From an uncultured Pelagibacteraceae bacterium (GTDB lineage: Bacteria; Pseudomonadota; Alphaproteobacteria; Pelagibacterales; Pelagibacteraceae), in assembly GCA_902517615.1 (NCBI GenBank), contig CABYCY010000010.1, positions 1-64,000 on the forward strand: a DNA stretch of 64,000 nt, written 5' to 3'. Numbering within the stretch: the stretch's first letter is position 1; every line of letters begins with the position of its first letter. The notes under the pieces are model-generated. The model was not told the DNA's origin and did not search any database. It saw only the letters and a program-made list of their open reading frames with translations. Positions 1-7,672 of the stretch are shown here, piece by piece. A program made the position numbers and the translations under genes.

Positions 1-534
1 CACCTTTTTGCCGTTATAGTCATGTCCTGGATAAAGCAATGTATCTTCTGGTAATTTTAATAACCTATTAAAAATAGAATTGTATGCATCTTTTGAACTT
101 CCATTTTGAAAATCAGTTCTTCCAGTTCCATTGATTAACAAAGTATCTCCAGAAAATAATTGATTATTCATTAAAAAACTATAACTGTCTGATGTATGTC
201 CTGGTGTATACATTGCTCTAATTTCTAATTGATCAATTTTTATTATTTCATCATCTTTTACTTTGATTTGCACAGTATCAGCAGGCGTGTGTTCACCCAT
301 AATAGTTATACAATTAGTTTGTAATTTTAATTTAGTTGCTCCCGTTACATGATCTGCATGAATATGAGTATCTATTACTTTAACTAGTTTTAAATTTAAT
401 TCATTTAGGATATTTATATAATTTTCAACATTTTCGATTACAGGATCAATTATGACGGCCTCGCGACCTTTTGCCGATGCAATTATATAAGTATAGGTTG
501 AAGACTTAGTGTCAAAAACTTGTTTAAAAATCAT
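1..534 (-). CDS. Persulfide dioxygenase-like MBL-fold hydrolase (3' end outside window)
   Basis: Reading the minus strand from the ATG at 534 gives 178 codons that run off the left edge, so the C-terminus is missing. The zinc/iron motif THIHADH lies near residues 56-62 and GDTLLINGTGRTDF follows, then YPGHDY. The order IDPV, THIHADH, GTGRTDF, PGHDY fits the ETHE1/persulfide dioxygenase branch of the metallo-beta-lactamase fold better than glyoxalase II. The family oxidises glutathione persulfide to sulfite in the cytoplasm. A role in sulfide handling fits the methanethiol oxidase further along, but that link is inference. Its upstream neighbour starts divergently 22 bases away. Confidence 0.85.
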   Translation of the reverse strand, partial: MIFKQVFDTKSSTYTYIIASAKGREAVIIDPVIENVENYINILNELNLKLVKVIDTHIHADHVTGATKLKLQTNCITIMGEHTPADTVQIKVKDDEIIKIDQLEIRAMYTPGHTSDSYSFLMNNQLFSGDTLLINGTGRTDFQNGSSKDAYNSIFNRLLKLPEDTLLYPGHDYNGKKV

Positions 535-556
535 TAAACATTAATATCAAATTATT

Positions 557-994
557 ATGGATACCACTACATTTCATTGGTCATGCAGACATACTTGGAA
601 AAAAAGTGCAAAAAACACTGCTTGGTGTGTCTTAGGTTGTGCAATAGGAGATTTGGGAACAATATTATTTTTTCAATTATCTCAAATTCCATTTCCAGTT
701 TTAGGAATAATGATTTTGGCAATCATTAATGGATTGATCACAAGTATAGTTTTAGAAACAATAATTTTAATGATTCAAAAATTTAATTTTACAAATGCAA
801 TAAAAACCGCTTTTGGTATGAGTTTAATTTCAATGATTAGTATGGAAATTATGATGAATTTAACGGATTATGTTTTAACTGGAGGGGCAATATTAACCTG
901 GTGGGTAATTCCAATAATGCTTTTTGTAGGTTTTTTAACTCCTTGGCCATATAATTACTGGAGATTAAAAAAATTTGGAATTGATTGCCATTAA
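557..994 (+). CDS. DUF4396-type membrane protein
   Basis: 145 residues with a short N-terminal segment containing FHWSCRHTWKKS, then about four hydrophobic helices. The pattern H-x-W...K-N-T-x-x-C-x-x-G-C-x-x-G-D matches what I know of the DUF4396 integral membrane family, sometimes found near copper or heme proteins. Two Cys and the His near the N-terminus could bind a metal, but nothing shows this. The gene is divergent from the MBL hydrolase and convergent with the cytochrome b561 gene, whose stop is only 2 bases away. Function unknown. Confidence 0.7.
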   Translation: MDTTTFHWSCRHTWKKSAKNTAWCVLGCAIGDLGTILFFQLSQIPFPVLGIMILAIINGLITSIVLETIILMIQKFNFTNAIKTAFGMSLISMISMEIMMNLTDYVLTGGAILTWWVIPIMLFVGFLTPWPYNYWRLKKFGIDCH

Positions 995-996
995 AA

Positions 997-1524
997 TTAA
1001 AGAATTTTCTTTAATAAATTATCTCCAAAAAATATTTTGTGAATAATCACAGCAGTTAAATGAATTAATATTAAACCTATAAGAGTATAATTTGAAAGAA
1101 TGTGAATTTCATAAAACTGATCTGCTAAATCAAAATTTTCATTAATTTGAATTTCTCTAAAAATTATTGTTAATGTTTCTCCGTTAAATAATTTTTTTAA
1201 TATTCCTGAAATTGTTATTGATAAAATAGCAATATATAAAAGCACATGGTTCATCTTTGCTAGAAATCTTTGTCCTTTAAAAATACTAGGATCTAATTTT
1301 GGTACTGGATTAAGTATGTTATTTATCAATCTTATAATTATTATATAAAATACAGTTAAACCTAATGTAACGTGTATATCTTCAATAGTTATTCTTTGTT
1401 CACCAAAATCTAAATCAACTAGATAAAAACCCAAAGGTATTTGTATAAAAAGTATAATTGCGCTGAGCCAATGTAGCGCTTTTGATATAATGCCATACTC
1501 TGTTAGGGTATTTGTTGCATGCAT
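997..1524 (-). CDS. Cytochrome b561 family di-heme membrane protein
   Basis: 175 residues with four predicted transmembrane helices and histidines placed as in bacterial b561/YodB proteins: ALHWLSA at about residue 16 in helix 1, EDIHVTLG before helix 2, NHVLLY in helix 3 and HLTAVIIH in helix 4. Members shuttle electrons between ubiquinol and periplasmic or superoxide acceptors and bind two b hemes. Length is usual. Its start codon (1524-1522) lies back to back with the ATG of the plus-strand gene at 1519 inside GCATGCAT, so the two divergent genes have no spacer. Confidence 0.85.
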   Translation of the reverse strand: MHATNTLTEYGIISKALHWLSAIILFIQIPLGFYLVDLDFGEQRITIEDIHVTLGLTVFYIIIIRLINNILNPVPKLDPSIFKGQRFLAKMNHVLLYIAILSITISGILKKLFNGETLTIIFREIQINENFDLADQFYEIHILSNYTLIGLILIHLTAVIIHKIFFGDNLLKKIL

Positions 1525-1749
1525 AATTTATTTAATCACATAAAAAAATATATTAAAATAATTTTATTCTCAATTTTAAGCCTATTTTTTGTCTCATCAA
1601 GTAACGCCGAGCTAACAGTTGAAGAGATTGTTAAAATTAGACAAGCATTATTTAGTAAAAACTATAGTACAGCAAAAAGAGTTCAATCTTTTTCATCAAA
1701 AGAAGATTTTGAAAACGCTAAGTCATCAAATGATATCCAAGAGTTATAA
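1519..1749 (+). pseudogene. Secreted small protein, apparently truncated at its 3' end
   Basis: The ORF encodes about 31 residues of Sec signal peptide (basic start, hydrophobic core, SSSNAE cleavage region), then ELTVEEIVKIRQALFSKNYS. Its last codons (from about 1710) read through DNA that on the other strand encodes conserved permease sequence (NSWISFDDLAF). That overlap is best explained if a deletion removed the true 3' end of this gene and joined it to the interior of fbpB. The family is not recognised. The start lies within the divergent b561 start; a weak TTAGGG lies upstream. It may still be expressed as a short exported peptide. Confidence 0.5.
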
Positions 1750-2423
1750 ATTCCAGTTGTTAAAGTATTTATAGAAAAAAAATCTACTGCCCCAAATTCA
1801 GCTAATGTTTCCATTGCTACAAGCGATAAACCAGCAACAATTGCTGGTCTAGCTGCAGGTAATATCAAAGAGTACAAAGATTTGAATTTTGTAAAACCTA
1901 GACTTCTACCCAATTCAATTAGGTTTTGAGACTGATATAAAAATGATGCTCTAGATAAAATATAAACGTATGCAAACAAAGAAAATGAAAGTGAAAGTAC
2001 TGCTCCAAATAAACCATCAAACTTAGGAATATTTTTGTTGTACTCGCCTTCGCCAAACAAATTGGTTAAAATTGTAAAAGCAGTGCCATAATTTTCAAAA
2101 AAAGCAGTTAACGAATATGCATAAATATATGGAGGTACAGCAAAAGAAAGTATCAGAGCCCATTTAAAAAAATTACTAAAAGGAAATTCATAGAAAGAAA
2201 CCAAATAAGCACAGGTAGTTCCTATTAAAAAAGTTAATATTAAAACACTTATTAAAAGTGTTATAGAATTGAAGACGTATTCGAATAAGAAAGTATCTTT
2301 CAAAATATCGTAATAATTTGAAGTTTCTTCAAAAAAACTAAAAAAAACTGTAATGATTGGAATTAATACACCTATAGAGACTAAAAAAGATGATAAAAAC
2401 CATACATTTAAATACTTAAACAT
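1683..2423 (-). pseudogene. fbpB: Iron(III) ABC transporter permease FbpB, N-terminal half only
   Basis: 246 residues that match the first half of FbpB/AfuB-type permeases: an N-terminal TM helix, the AVPPYIYAYSLTAFF segment, then an EAA-loop region (LIELGRSLGFTKF, LPAARPAIVAGLSLVAMETLAEFGAVDFF). Intact proteins have two such halves and about 500-550 residues. Here similarity stops after WISFDDLAF, nine unrelated residues follow, and the frame ends. The second permease half is absent, so iron import through this protein should fail unless another permease substitutes. The partner fbpA lies upstream with two intervening features. The ATPase gene is not in the window. Confidence 0.75.
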
Positions 2424-2531
2424 AAAAGACTAAAGATAGCATAAATTTTTCACTTTTGGAAAAAGTAGCTCTCAAATTAGTTAAAACCTTGACTTAACAG
2501 TATAATTAGGAATTTTACAAAAGTAATTTGA

Positions 2532-2587
2532 GTGCTCACTAACTAATCAGGAAAGGGTAAGAATCCTGATGGAGAGATAGTGAGCAC
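2532..2587 (+). ncRNA. Two-tier hairpin, possible small RNA or 3'-end element
   Basis: A perfect 10-bp outer stem (GTGCTCACTA at 2532-2541 with TAGTGAGCAC at 2578-2587) encloses a 7-bp inner stem (ATCAGGA at 2546-2552 with TCCTGAT at 2564-2570). Between them is an asymmetric internal loop containing GGAGAGA. On the plus strand the outer stem is followed by GTTTCTTTAT, a weak U-rich tail, and a TATAAT lies about 26 bases before it (2501-2506). The outer stem is GC-rich against very AT-rich DNA, so it is unlikely to be chance. Strand and identity are not settled. It does not look like the glycine, SAM-II or TPP aptamers I know. Confidence 0.5.
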
Positions 2588-2612
2588 GTTTCTTTATAAG
2601 AAAAAAATATCA

Positions 2613-2798
2613 TTATTTAAAAGGAGTGAGGATGTCTAGAGCCTCTTCTTTTTTAATCTCTGATAATTTTCTATTATTTATTTTTATTTTAATTTTTTCA
2701 CACTCTGACGAGCATGGTTCACATGTTATCTGACCCCCAGGTGAACCGCTCGTATCAGAAGAATTATTTAAATTAAAATTAAATAAATTCTTTTTCAC
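2613..2798 (-). CDS. Small Cys-containing protein coupled to fbpA
   Basis: A GTG start at 2798 is preceded by AAGGA at good spacing, 7 bases after the fbpA stop, giving a 61-residue polar protein with a cysteine cluster (TCEPCSSECEK, near residues 25-35). There is no signal peptide or membrane helix. The good ribosome site and tight coupling to an iron-binding protein gene argue it is real. The cysteines could bind iron or zinc, which is speculation. No family recognised. Confidence 0.5.
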   Translation of the reverse strand: MKKNLFNFNLNNSSDTSGSPGGQITCEPCSSECEKIKIKINNRKLSEIKKEEALDILTPFK

Positions 2799-2805
2799 TC
2801 GTTCC

Positions 2806-3837
2806 TTATTTCCAACCTGCTGCAGTCATTACTTCTAAAGCAGCAGCCTGATTTTTTCCATAACTAGAAACTTTAGTTGCTAGATCTTGTTTAAAATCTA
2901 ACCCTAAATTATTTACTACTAATGGACTTGGAGAAACACCACCTATCATTGGAAACTCAAACGTATTATTCGTAAAGTGTTCCTGAGATTCTGGTGATAA
3001 TAAAAAGTCAACAAGTGCAATTGCATTTGCTTTGTTAGGCGCACCCTTAACAAGGGCAGCACAACTAATATTCATGTGTGTACCTCTACCTTGCTGGTTA
3101 GGGAAAAACGCTTTAACTTTTTTTGCAGCTGCTTGTTGTTCAGCTCCTTTATTTCCAGATAACATTAGAGCAAGATAATATGTATTTGCTACAGCAATAT
3201 CAGCTTCTCCTGCAGCTACTGCCATAATCTGCGCTCTATCATTACCTTTTGAATCTCTAGCCATATTAGCAACAACACCTTTTGCCCATTCAGCTGTAGC
3301 TTTTTTTCCATTATTTTCAATTAATGAAGCTACAAGAGATTTATTATAAATGTTACTTGATTTTCTAATAACTAGTCTACCTTTCCATTTTGGATCAGCT
3401 AAACCTTCGTAAGTTAAACCAGATAATTCAGCTCCACTTACTCTTTCAGGTGAGTAATAAATAATTCTTGCTCTTTTTGCTACTCCAACCCATTTATTAG
3501 TTCTAAAATTTTTTGGAACAGATGCTTTGATTGTTGCAGATGATAATCCACCTTGAAGCAAACCTTTAGCTTCCATTGCGCCACATCTTCCAGCATCCGC
3601 AGTGATATAAAGATCAGCTGAAGAATCTACTCCTTCTTCGGCTATTCTTTTTTCTAAGGCTCCTGATTTACCATTAATTAAATTTACTTTAATTCCTGTA
3701 GCTGCTGTAAATTTTCCATACAGTTCAGAATCAGCTTTATAGTGTCTTGCATTAAAAATATTTACTTCACCAGCTGCTAGAGCAAAAGTAGATGTAAATA
3801 ATACTGTTATTAATGCAAAAATTGATATTTTTTTCAT
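2806..3837 (-). CDS. fbpA: Periplasmic iron(III)-binding protein of ABC transporter
   Basis: 343 residues with an N-terminal Sec signal peptide (cleavage about residue 21, after FALA). The mature start EVNIFNARHYKAD is typical of FbpA/FutA/IdiA ferric-ion binders. The paired tyrosines that hold iron are visible in ADIAVANTYYLALM, and Tyr also occurs in the ARHY segment. The C-terminus is complete. It would capture Fe3+ in the periplasm and deliver it to FbpB, but the fbpB here is truncated. The upstream region carries Fur-type boxes, so expression is likely iron-repressed. It heads a minus-strand unit with the 61-aa gene and fbpB remnant. Confidence 0.93.
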   Translation of the reverse strand: MKKISIFALITVLFTSTFALAAGEVNIFNARHYKADSELYGKFTAATGIKVNLINGKSGALEKRIAEEGVDSSADLYITADAGRCGAMEAKGLLQGGLSSATIKASVPKNFRTNKWVGVAKRARIIYYSPERVSGAELSGLTYEGLADPKWKGRLVIRKSSNIYNKSLVASLIENNGKKATAEWAKGVVANMARDSKGNDRAQIMAVAAGEADIAVANTYYLALMLSGNKGAEQQAAAKKVKAFFPNQQGRGTHMNISCAALVKGAPNKANAIALVDFLLSPESQEHFTNNTFEFPMIGGVSPSPLVVNNLGLDFKQDLATKVSSYGKNQAAALEVMTAAGWK

Positions 3838-3867
3838 TTATCTCAATCTCCTAATTTTTGGGTTATT

Positions 3868-3905
3868 TTGAGAATGAGAACTATTCTCAATGAGAATGAT
3901 TATCA
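3868..3905 (-). promoter_or_regulatory. Tandem Fur-type operator upstream of fbpA
   Basis: Two inverted repeats lie 31-68 bases before the fbpA start. The first is TTGAGAAT (3868-3875) and ATTCTCAA (3883-3890) separated by 7 bases. The second, TGAGAATGATTATCA (3891-3905), is a 7-1-7 palindrome with one mismatch. GAGAATGATTATC is close to the classical Fur consensus GATAATGATTATC. Position before an iron-uptake gene supports iron-dependent repression. Confidence 0.75.
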
Positions 3906-3962
3906 ATCGCAATAGTGTCGCAGGTTGTGTATTTTTAGATTTATTAAATTTAAGCTTATCGA

Positions 3963-4850
3963 CTATTTCCAGTCTCCAATTTTACTGAAAAGGAAGTTTC
4001 TAAAAGCCTGAACTCTGGCTGTATTTTTTAAGGACTGAGGATACACAAAATGCGCTTCTGTAATAGGTCCTTCTATTTTAGGGAGTACTTTTATAACATT
4101 GTTAGAATTCGATACTAAGTATTCTGGTAATGCAGCTAAACCAACACCAGATTCAACTGCTAATAATAATCCCATTACACTATTAACTTTCATTATTGTT
4201 TTTCTTTTTTTTCCATCATGCATTCCAATTTTTAGTGCCCAATCAGGATTATAAACTGGCGAAGGTGCTCCTTTCCCGAATGAAATAAATTTATGCTTGC
4301 TTAAATCATTAACTGTTTTTGGCATTCCATTTTTCTCTAAATATTTATTTGAACCGTAAATATAATATTTAATATCAACTAGTTTTTTTTGAATATAGTT
4401 AAGTTGTTTTGGTCTTCTCATAAAAATACCAATATCAGCCTGTCTAGTGCTTAAATCTAATTCCTTATCATCAAAAACTAATTCAATTTCAATTTCAGGA
4501 TTTAATCTCATAAATTCCTGAATTCTTGGAGTTAACCAGTGAGTACCAAAACTTCTTACAGTGGTTATAGTTAATTTACCTGTTGGTTTATTTTTTTGAT
4601 CCCCTAAAGAAGTTTCTACCTCTTTAAGCTTACTAATAACTTCATGAGCTGTTTTAAAAACATATTCTCCATTTTCAGTAAGTGTCAATCCTCTTGCATG
4701 TCTTTCAAATAGTTGAACTTTCAAATCCTGTTCCAATGATTGTATTTGTCTGCTTATTGCAGATTGGCTTAAGTTTAAATTTATTGTAGCATTTGTGAAG
4801 CTTCCTGCTTCTGCAACTGCATGAAAAATTTTTAATTTATCCCAATCCAT
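3963..4850 (-). CDS. LysR-family transcriptional regulator
   Basis: 295 residues, the usual LTTR length. The N-terminal winged helix-turn-helix is clear (FHAVAEAGSFTNAT, then LNLSQSAISRQIQSLE, residues 9-46) and is followed by a linker helix and a two-lobe effector domain. It is translated directly after acuI with a TAATG overlap, so it belongs to a folE-acuI-lysR transcript and is not divergent from a target, unlike most LTTRs. It may control acuI and its acrylate-related substrate, as regulators of acrylate/DMSP genes do elsewhere; that is inference from position only. Confidence 0.9.
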   Translation of the reverse strand: MDWDKLKIFHAVAEAGSFTNATINLNLSQSAISRQIQSLEQDLKVQLFERHARGLTLTENGEYVFKTAHEVISKLKEVETSLGDQKNKPTGKLTITTVRSFGTHWLTPRIQEFMRLNPEIEIELVFDDKELDLSTRQADIGIFMRRPKQLNYIQKKLVDIKYYIYGSNKYLEKNGMPKTVNDLSKHKFISFGKGAPSPVYNPDWALKIGMHDGKKRKTIMKVNSVMGLLLAVESGVGLAALPEYLVSNSNNVIKVLPKIEGPITEAHFVYPQSLKNTARVQAFRNFLFSKIGDWK

Positions 4851-5851
4851 TATTTATTTAAATCAACTAATACTCTTCCAGAAATTTCACCTTTTAAAAT
4901 TTTTGGATAAGTTTCAATCAATTCTTCTAAACTTACTGTTAAAACTGATTTTTCTAGTAAATCAAAATCTATTAATTTTGACGCTTCTGCCCAAATAAAC
5001 TCTCTTCTTTTAATACTACAATTTGCGGAGTCCATTCCCCAAACTTTAATTCCTCTTAACATAAATGGAAGTAGATTTGTATTTAGCTCGTTACTATTTG
5101 CATTTCCACAAACTGCAATTATTCCGTTTGCTCTAGTTTGAGCAATTGCATTTGCTAATATTTTTCCACCAACTGTATCAACTACTCCGTCCCATAAACC
5201 TTTATCTATTGGTCTTGGATCTTTATCAAATTCAGCCCTATTTATAATGTTTTTAGCTCCTAATGATTTTAAATAATCTGATTTAGAATCCTTTCCAGTA
5301 ACTGCTGTTACATTGTATCCTAATTTAGTTAAAGCCATAACCGCTACACTTCCAACTCCGCCAGTTGCACCAGTGACTAGCACATCATTAACCTTCTCTC
5401 CTAATAAAATACTTTCTCTTGCTTGAATGGCAAATGCACTCATTAAAGAAGTTAAACCTGCTGTTCCCAAAATCATAGCTTGTTTATTTGTCAAGCTATC
5501 AGGTTTTTTTATTAAAAAATCTGCATTTACTTTTGCAATTTGTGAATAACCTCCATAGAACACCTCTCCAACTCTAAAACCAGTTAAAATTACTTCATCT
5601 CCTTCTTTAAATTTTGAATTTTCACTTTCAATAACTTTTCCTGAAAAATCTATTCCTGGAATATGAGGAAATTCTTTAACTAAACGTCCTCCATTCTTTA
5701 GAATCATTCCATCTTTAAAATTTAAATCAGAATAATCTACTTTGACAGTGACATCACCATGTTTTAAGAAATTTTTATCAAGAGATTTTACCTCCCGAGT
5801 AAAGTTTTCGCCTTCTTGTTTAAGGACTATTGCTTTAAATTGATCAGACAC
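4850..5851 (-). CDS. acuI: AcuI/YhdH-type NADPH acrylyl-CoA reductase
   Basis: 333-residue medium-chain reductase without the zinc ligands of alcohol dehydrogenases. It shows the YhdH/AcuI pattern: YSDLNFKDGM near residue 40, PHIPGIDFSG, then the nucleotide loop VTGATGGVGSVAV around residue 160 and GKISGRVLVD-like end (KGEISGRVLVDL). AcuI reduces toxic acryloyl-CoA, a product of DMSP cleavage and of 3-hydroxypropionate metabolism, to propionyl-CoA in the cytoplasm. The start is GTG at 5851, one base after the folE stop; the overlapping ATG is out of frame. A DddP-like gene at 21358 in this window makes a DMSP link plausible. Confidence 0.85.
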   Translation of the reverse strand: MSDQFKAIVLKQEGENFTREVKSLDKNFLKHGDVTVKVDYSDLNFKDGMILKNGGRLVKEFPHIPGIDFSGKVIESENSKFKEGDEVILTGFRVGEVFYGGYSQIAKVNADFLIKKPDSLTNKQAMILGTAGLTSLMSAFAIQARESILLGEKVNDVLVTGATGGVGSVAVMALTKLGYNVTAVTGKDSKSDYLKSLGAKNIINRAEFDKDPRPIDKGLWDGVVDTVGGKILANAIAQTRANGIIAVCGNANSNELNTNLLPFMLRGIKVWGMDSANCSIKRREFIWAEASKLIDFDLLEKSVLTVSLEELIETYPKILKGEISGRVLVDLNK

Positions 5852-5852
5852 A

Positions 5853-6473
5853 TTAGTCTTTTAACGTAGTGCTAATAAATCGTAAATATCTATTTTGAAA
5901 ACTTAAATCTTCTTTGAATTGGCCTAGATAAAAATTAGTTACCGTTGTTGCCTGTTCTTTTTTTATACCCCTCATTGTCATACACTGGTGGGTTGAATCG
6001 ATCGTAACAGCCACACCTTTCGCATCTAACGAATTCATTAAAGTATTTGCTATTTGTACTGTTAATCTTTCCTGAGTCTGTAGTCTTTTTGAAAATATTT
6101 CAACTACCCTTGCAATTTTACTTAATCCTACAACTCTTTCATTAGGTATATAAGCGACATGAGCTTTTCCTATAATTGGAGCCATATGATGTTCACAATG
6201 ACTTTGTACTGAAATATTTTTTTGAACTACCATATCGCTGTAACCTTCAACATCACCAAAAGTTTTGTTTAATACTTTTGTTGCATCCTCATGATAACCT
6301 TGAAAATATTCTTTGAAAGCTTTTATAACTCTTTTAGGAGTTTCTAATAAACCTTCTCTTTTAGGGTCTTCACCCATCCAAGATAAAATTGTTCTAATTG
6401 CTTCTTCAGCTTCTGTGTCAGAAACATGTTTTTGGTTTATTTTTTTGTCGTCTGTATCTTTTACTAATTTCAT
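5853..6473 (-). CDS. folE: GTP cyclohydrolase I
   Basis: 206 residues with full GTP cyclohydrolase I landmarks: VQSHCEHHMAPIIGKAHVAYIP (zinc Cys and His, catalytic His), VVGLSKIARVV, FSKRLQTQERLT and the second zinc Cys in THQCMTMRG. It converts GTP to dihydroneopterin triphosphate, the first step of folate synthesis. This fits the many tetrahydrofolate-dependent demethylases around it. Length is normal, and the N-terminal 15 residues are a polar extension. It is first in a minus-strand set with acuI and lysR; hisI diverges 77 bases away. Confidence 0.95.
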   Translation of the reverse strand: MKLVKDTDDKKINQKHVSDTEAEEAIRTILSWMGEDPKREGLLETPKRVIKAFKEYFQGYHEDATKVLNKTFGDVEGYSDMVVQKNISVQSHCEHHMAPIIGKAHVAYIPNERVVGLSKIARVVEIFSKRLQTQERLTVQIANTLMNSLDAKGVAVTIDSTHQCMTMRGIKKEQATTVTNFYLGQFKEDLSFQNRYLRFISTTLKD

Positions 6474-6550
6474 AGCGCTTTTTTATACAGTAAATACCTC
6501 ATTTTAAAAATATTTAATATATTGATATATGTGCTACATAATCACCTAAT

Positions 6551-7018
6551 ATGTTCAAAAAAAGAGAAAATATCTACGAAATTGAAGAAGGGAATCTTCT
6601 TTCCCCTAAATTTGATAATGATGGTCTAATCCCAGTTATAACAATGTGCTCTAAAACTACCGATGTTTTAATGCATGGATATATGAATATTGAAGCGTTA
6701 AAAAAAACAATAGAGACAAAGGAAGCACATTATTTTAGTAGATCAAGAAAAGCTATTTGGCATAAAGGTAAAACAAGTGGTTTTACTCAAAAAGTTATAG
6801 AAATAAGAATAGATGACGATCAAGATTCAATCTGGATGACCGTTGATATCGGTGATGGTGCTAGTTGTCATGTAGGATATCGATCTTGTTTTTATAGATC
6901 TATACCCATGGGGCCAATTGAAAATGGACGTAAAGTAGAAATGAAATTTTTAGAAAAAGAAAAGAAATTTGATCCTGAAAAAATTTATAAAGGACAGCCC
7001 AATCCAACAAAAATTTAA
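6551..7018 (+). CDS. hisI: Phosphoribosyl-AMP cyclohydrolase
   Basis: 155 residues, single-domain HisI without the HisE pyrophosphohydrolase domain. Motifs visible: MHGYMNIEALKKTIE, HYFSRSRKAIWHKGKTSG and the metal-binding CHVGYRSCFYR near residue 105-115. It opens the adenine ring of phosphoribosyl-AMP in histidine synthesis. The N-terminal 30 residues (KRENIYEIEEGNLL) are an extension seen in alphaproteobacterial HisI. It starts a three-gene plus-strand set and overlaps the next gene by TAATG. Confidence 0.92.
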   Translation: MFKKRENIYEIEEGNLLSPKFDNDGLIPVITMCSKTTDVLMHGYMNIEALKKTIETKEAHYFSRSRKAIWHKGKTSGFTQKVIEIRIDDDQDSIWMTVDIGDGASCHVGYRSCFYRSIPMGPIENGRKVEMKFLEKEKKFDPEKIYKGQPNPTKI

Positions 7019-7659
7019 TGGATAAAAAAGAAAATTTCGAAATAATAAAACAGTTTGGTCCATCAATACTTAAAGTTAAAATACCAGATGATATATTAAA
7101 TCAAATCAATGATTATGTTGAAAATGTAACGAAAGACTCTGAATTATCTAAAAAACTAAACCATGGCAATCAACTTGTTGGTGATGTTACTCAAGAAATA
7201 AAATTAGAACCTAGCATAATGCAAAAATCTGGATGGGGAAATTTTTTAGGTTTAAATGTTGGAAAGTGGATAGCGGCTGAGTTAGGAGAAAAAATAACAA
7301 AATTTCAGATAATAGAAAGTTGGATTGTTCGTCAGTTTAAGAATGAATACAACCCTGTTCATTGGCATGGTGGACATATTTCAGGAGCAGGTTTTTTAAA
7401 AGTTCCAAAGTTACTAGGTAAACATGTTCAGGAAAAAGAAAATAAAACTTATAAAGGTGGAAATTTGCAATTAATACATGGATCAAGAATGTTTTTAAAT
7501 AATTCTACATATACAATTGAACCAAAAGTAGGTGATTTTTATTTTTTTCCAAATTACATGATGCATGTTGTATATCCATTTAAGAATTCTGAAGAAGAAA
7601 GAAGATCTATTTCTTTTAATGCTAAAATAGATGAAAACATTTTTAACATTTACGGATAA
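7018..7659 (+). CDS. Putative 2-oxoglutarate/Fe(II) oxygenase
   Basis: 213 residues, soluble. The C-terminal half shows a jelly-roll oxygenase pattern: HWHGGHISGAGFL around residue 117-129 (first iron His), GGNLQLIHGSR, then GDFYFFPNYMMHVVYPF (distal His near residue 181) and RRSISFNAKID (2OG-binding Arg). This resembles the family of putative 2OG-Fe(II) oxygenases with a conserved N-P-x-H-x-H motif, common in marine bacteria and cyanophage. Substrate unknown. It overlaps hisI by one base, and the DUF2237 gene follows after 13 bases. Confidence 0.75.
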   Translation: MDKKENFEIIKQFGPSILKVKIPDDILNQINDYVENVTKDSELSKKLNHGNQLVGDVTQEIKLEPSIMQKSGWGNFLGLNVGKWIAAELGEKITKFQIIESWIVRQFKNEYNPVHWHGGHISGAGFLKVPKLLGKHVQEKENKTYKGGNLQLIHGSRMFLNNSTYTIEPKVGDFYFFPNYMMHVVYPFKNSEEERRSISFNAKIDENIFNIYG

Positions 7660-7672
7660 TCAGTTTTAATTA

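Noticed and set aside
2532-2587. Glycine riboswitch, because of GGAGAGA in the hairpin
   Set aside because: The rest of the glycine aptamer core is absent and the strand and distance do not suit a downstream gene.
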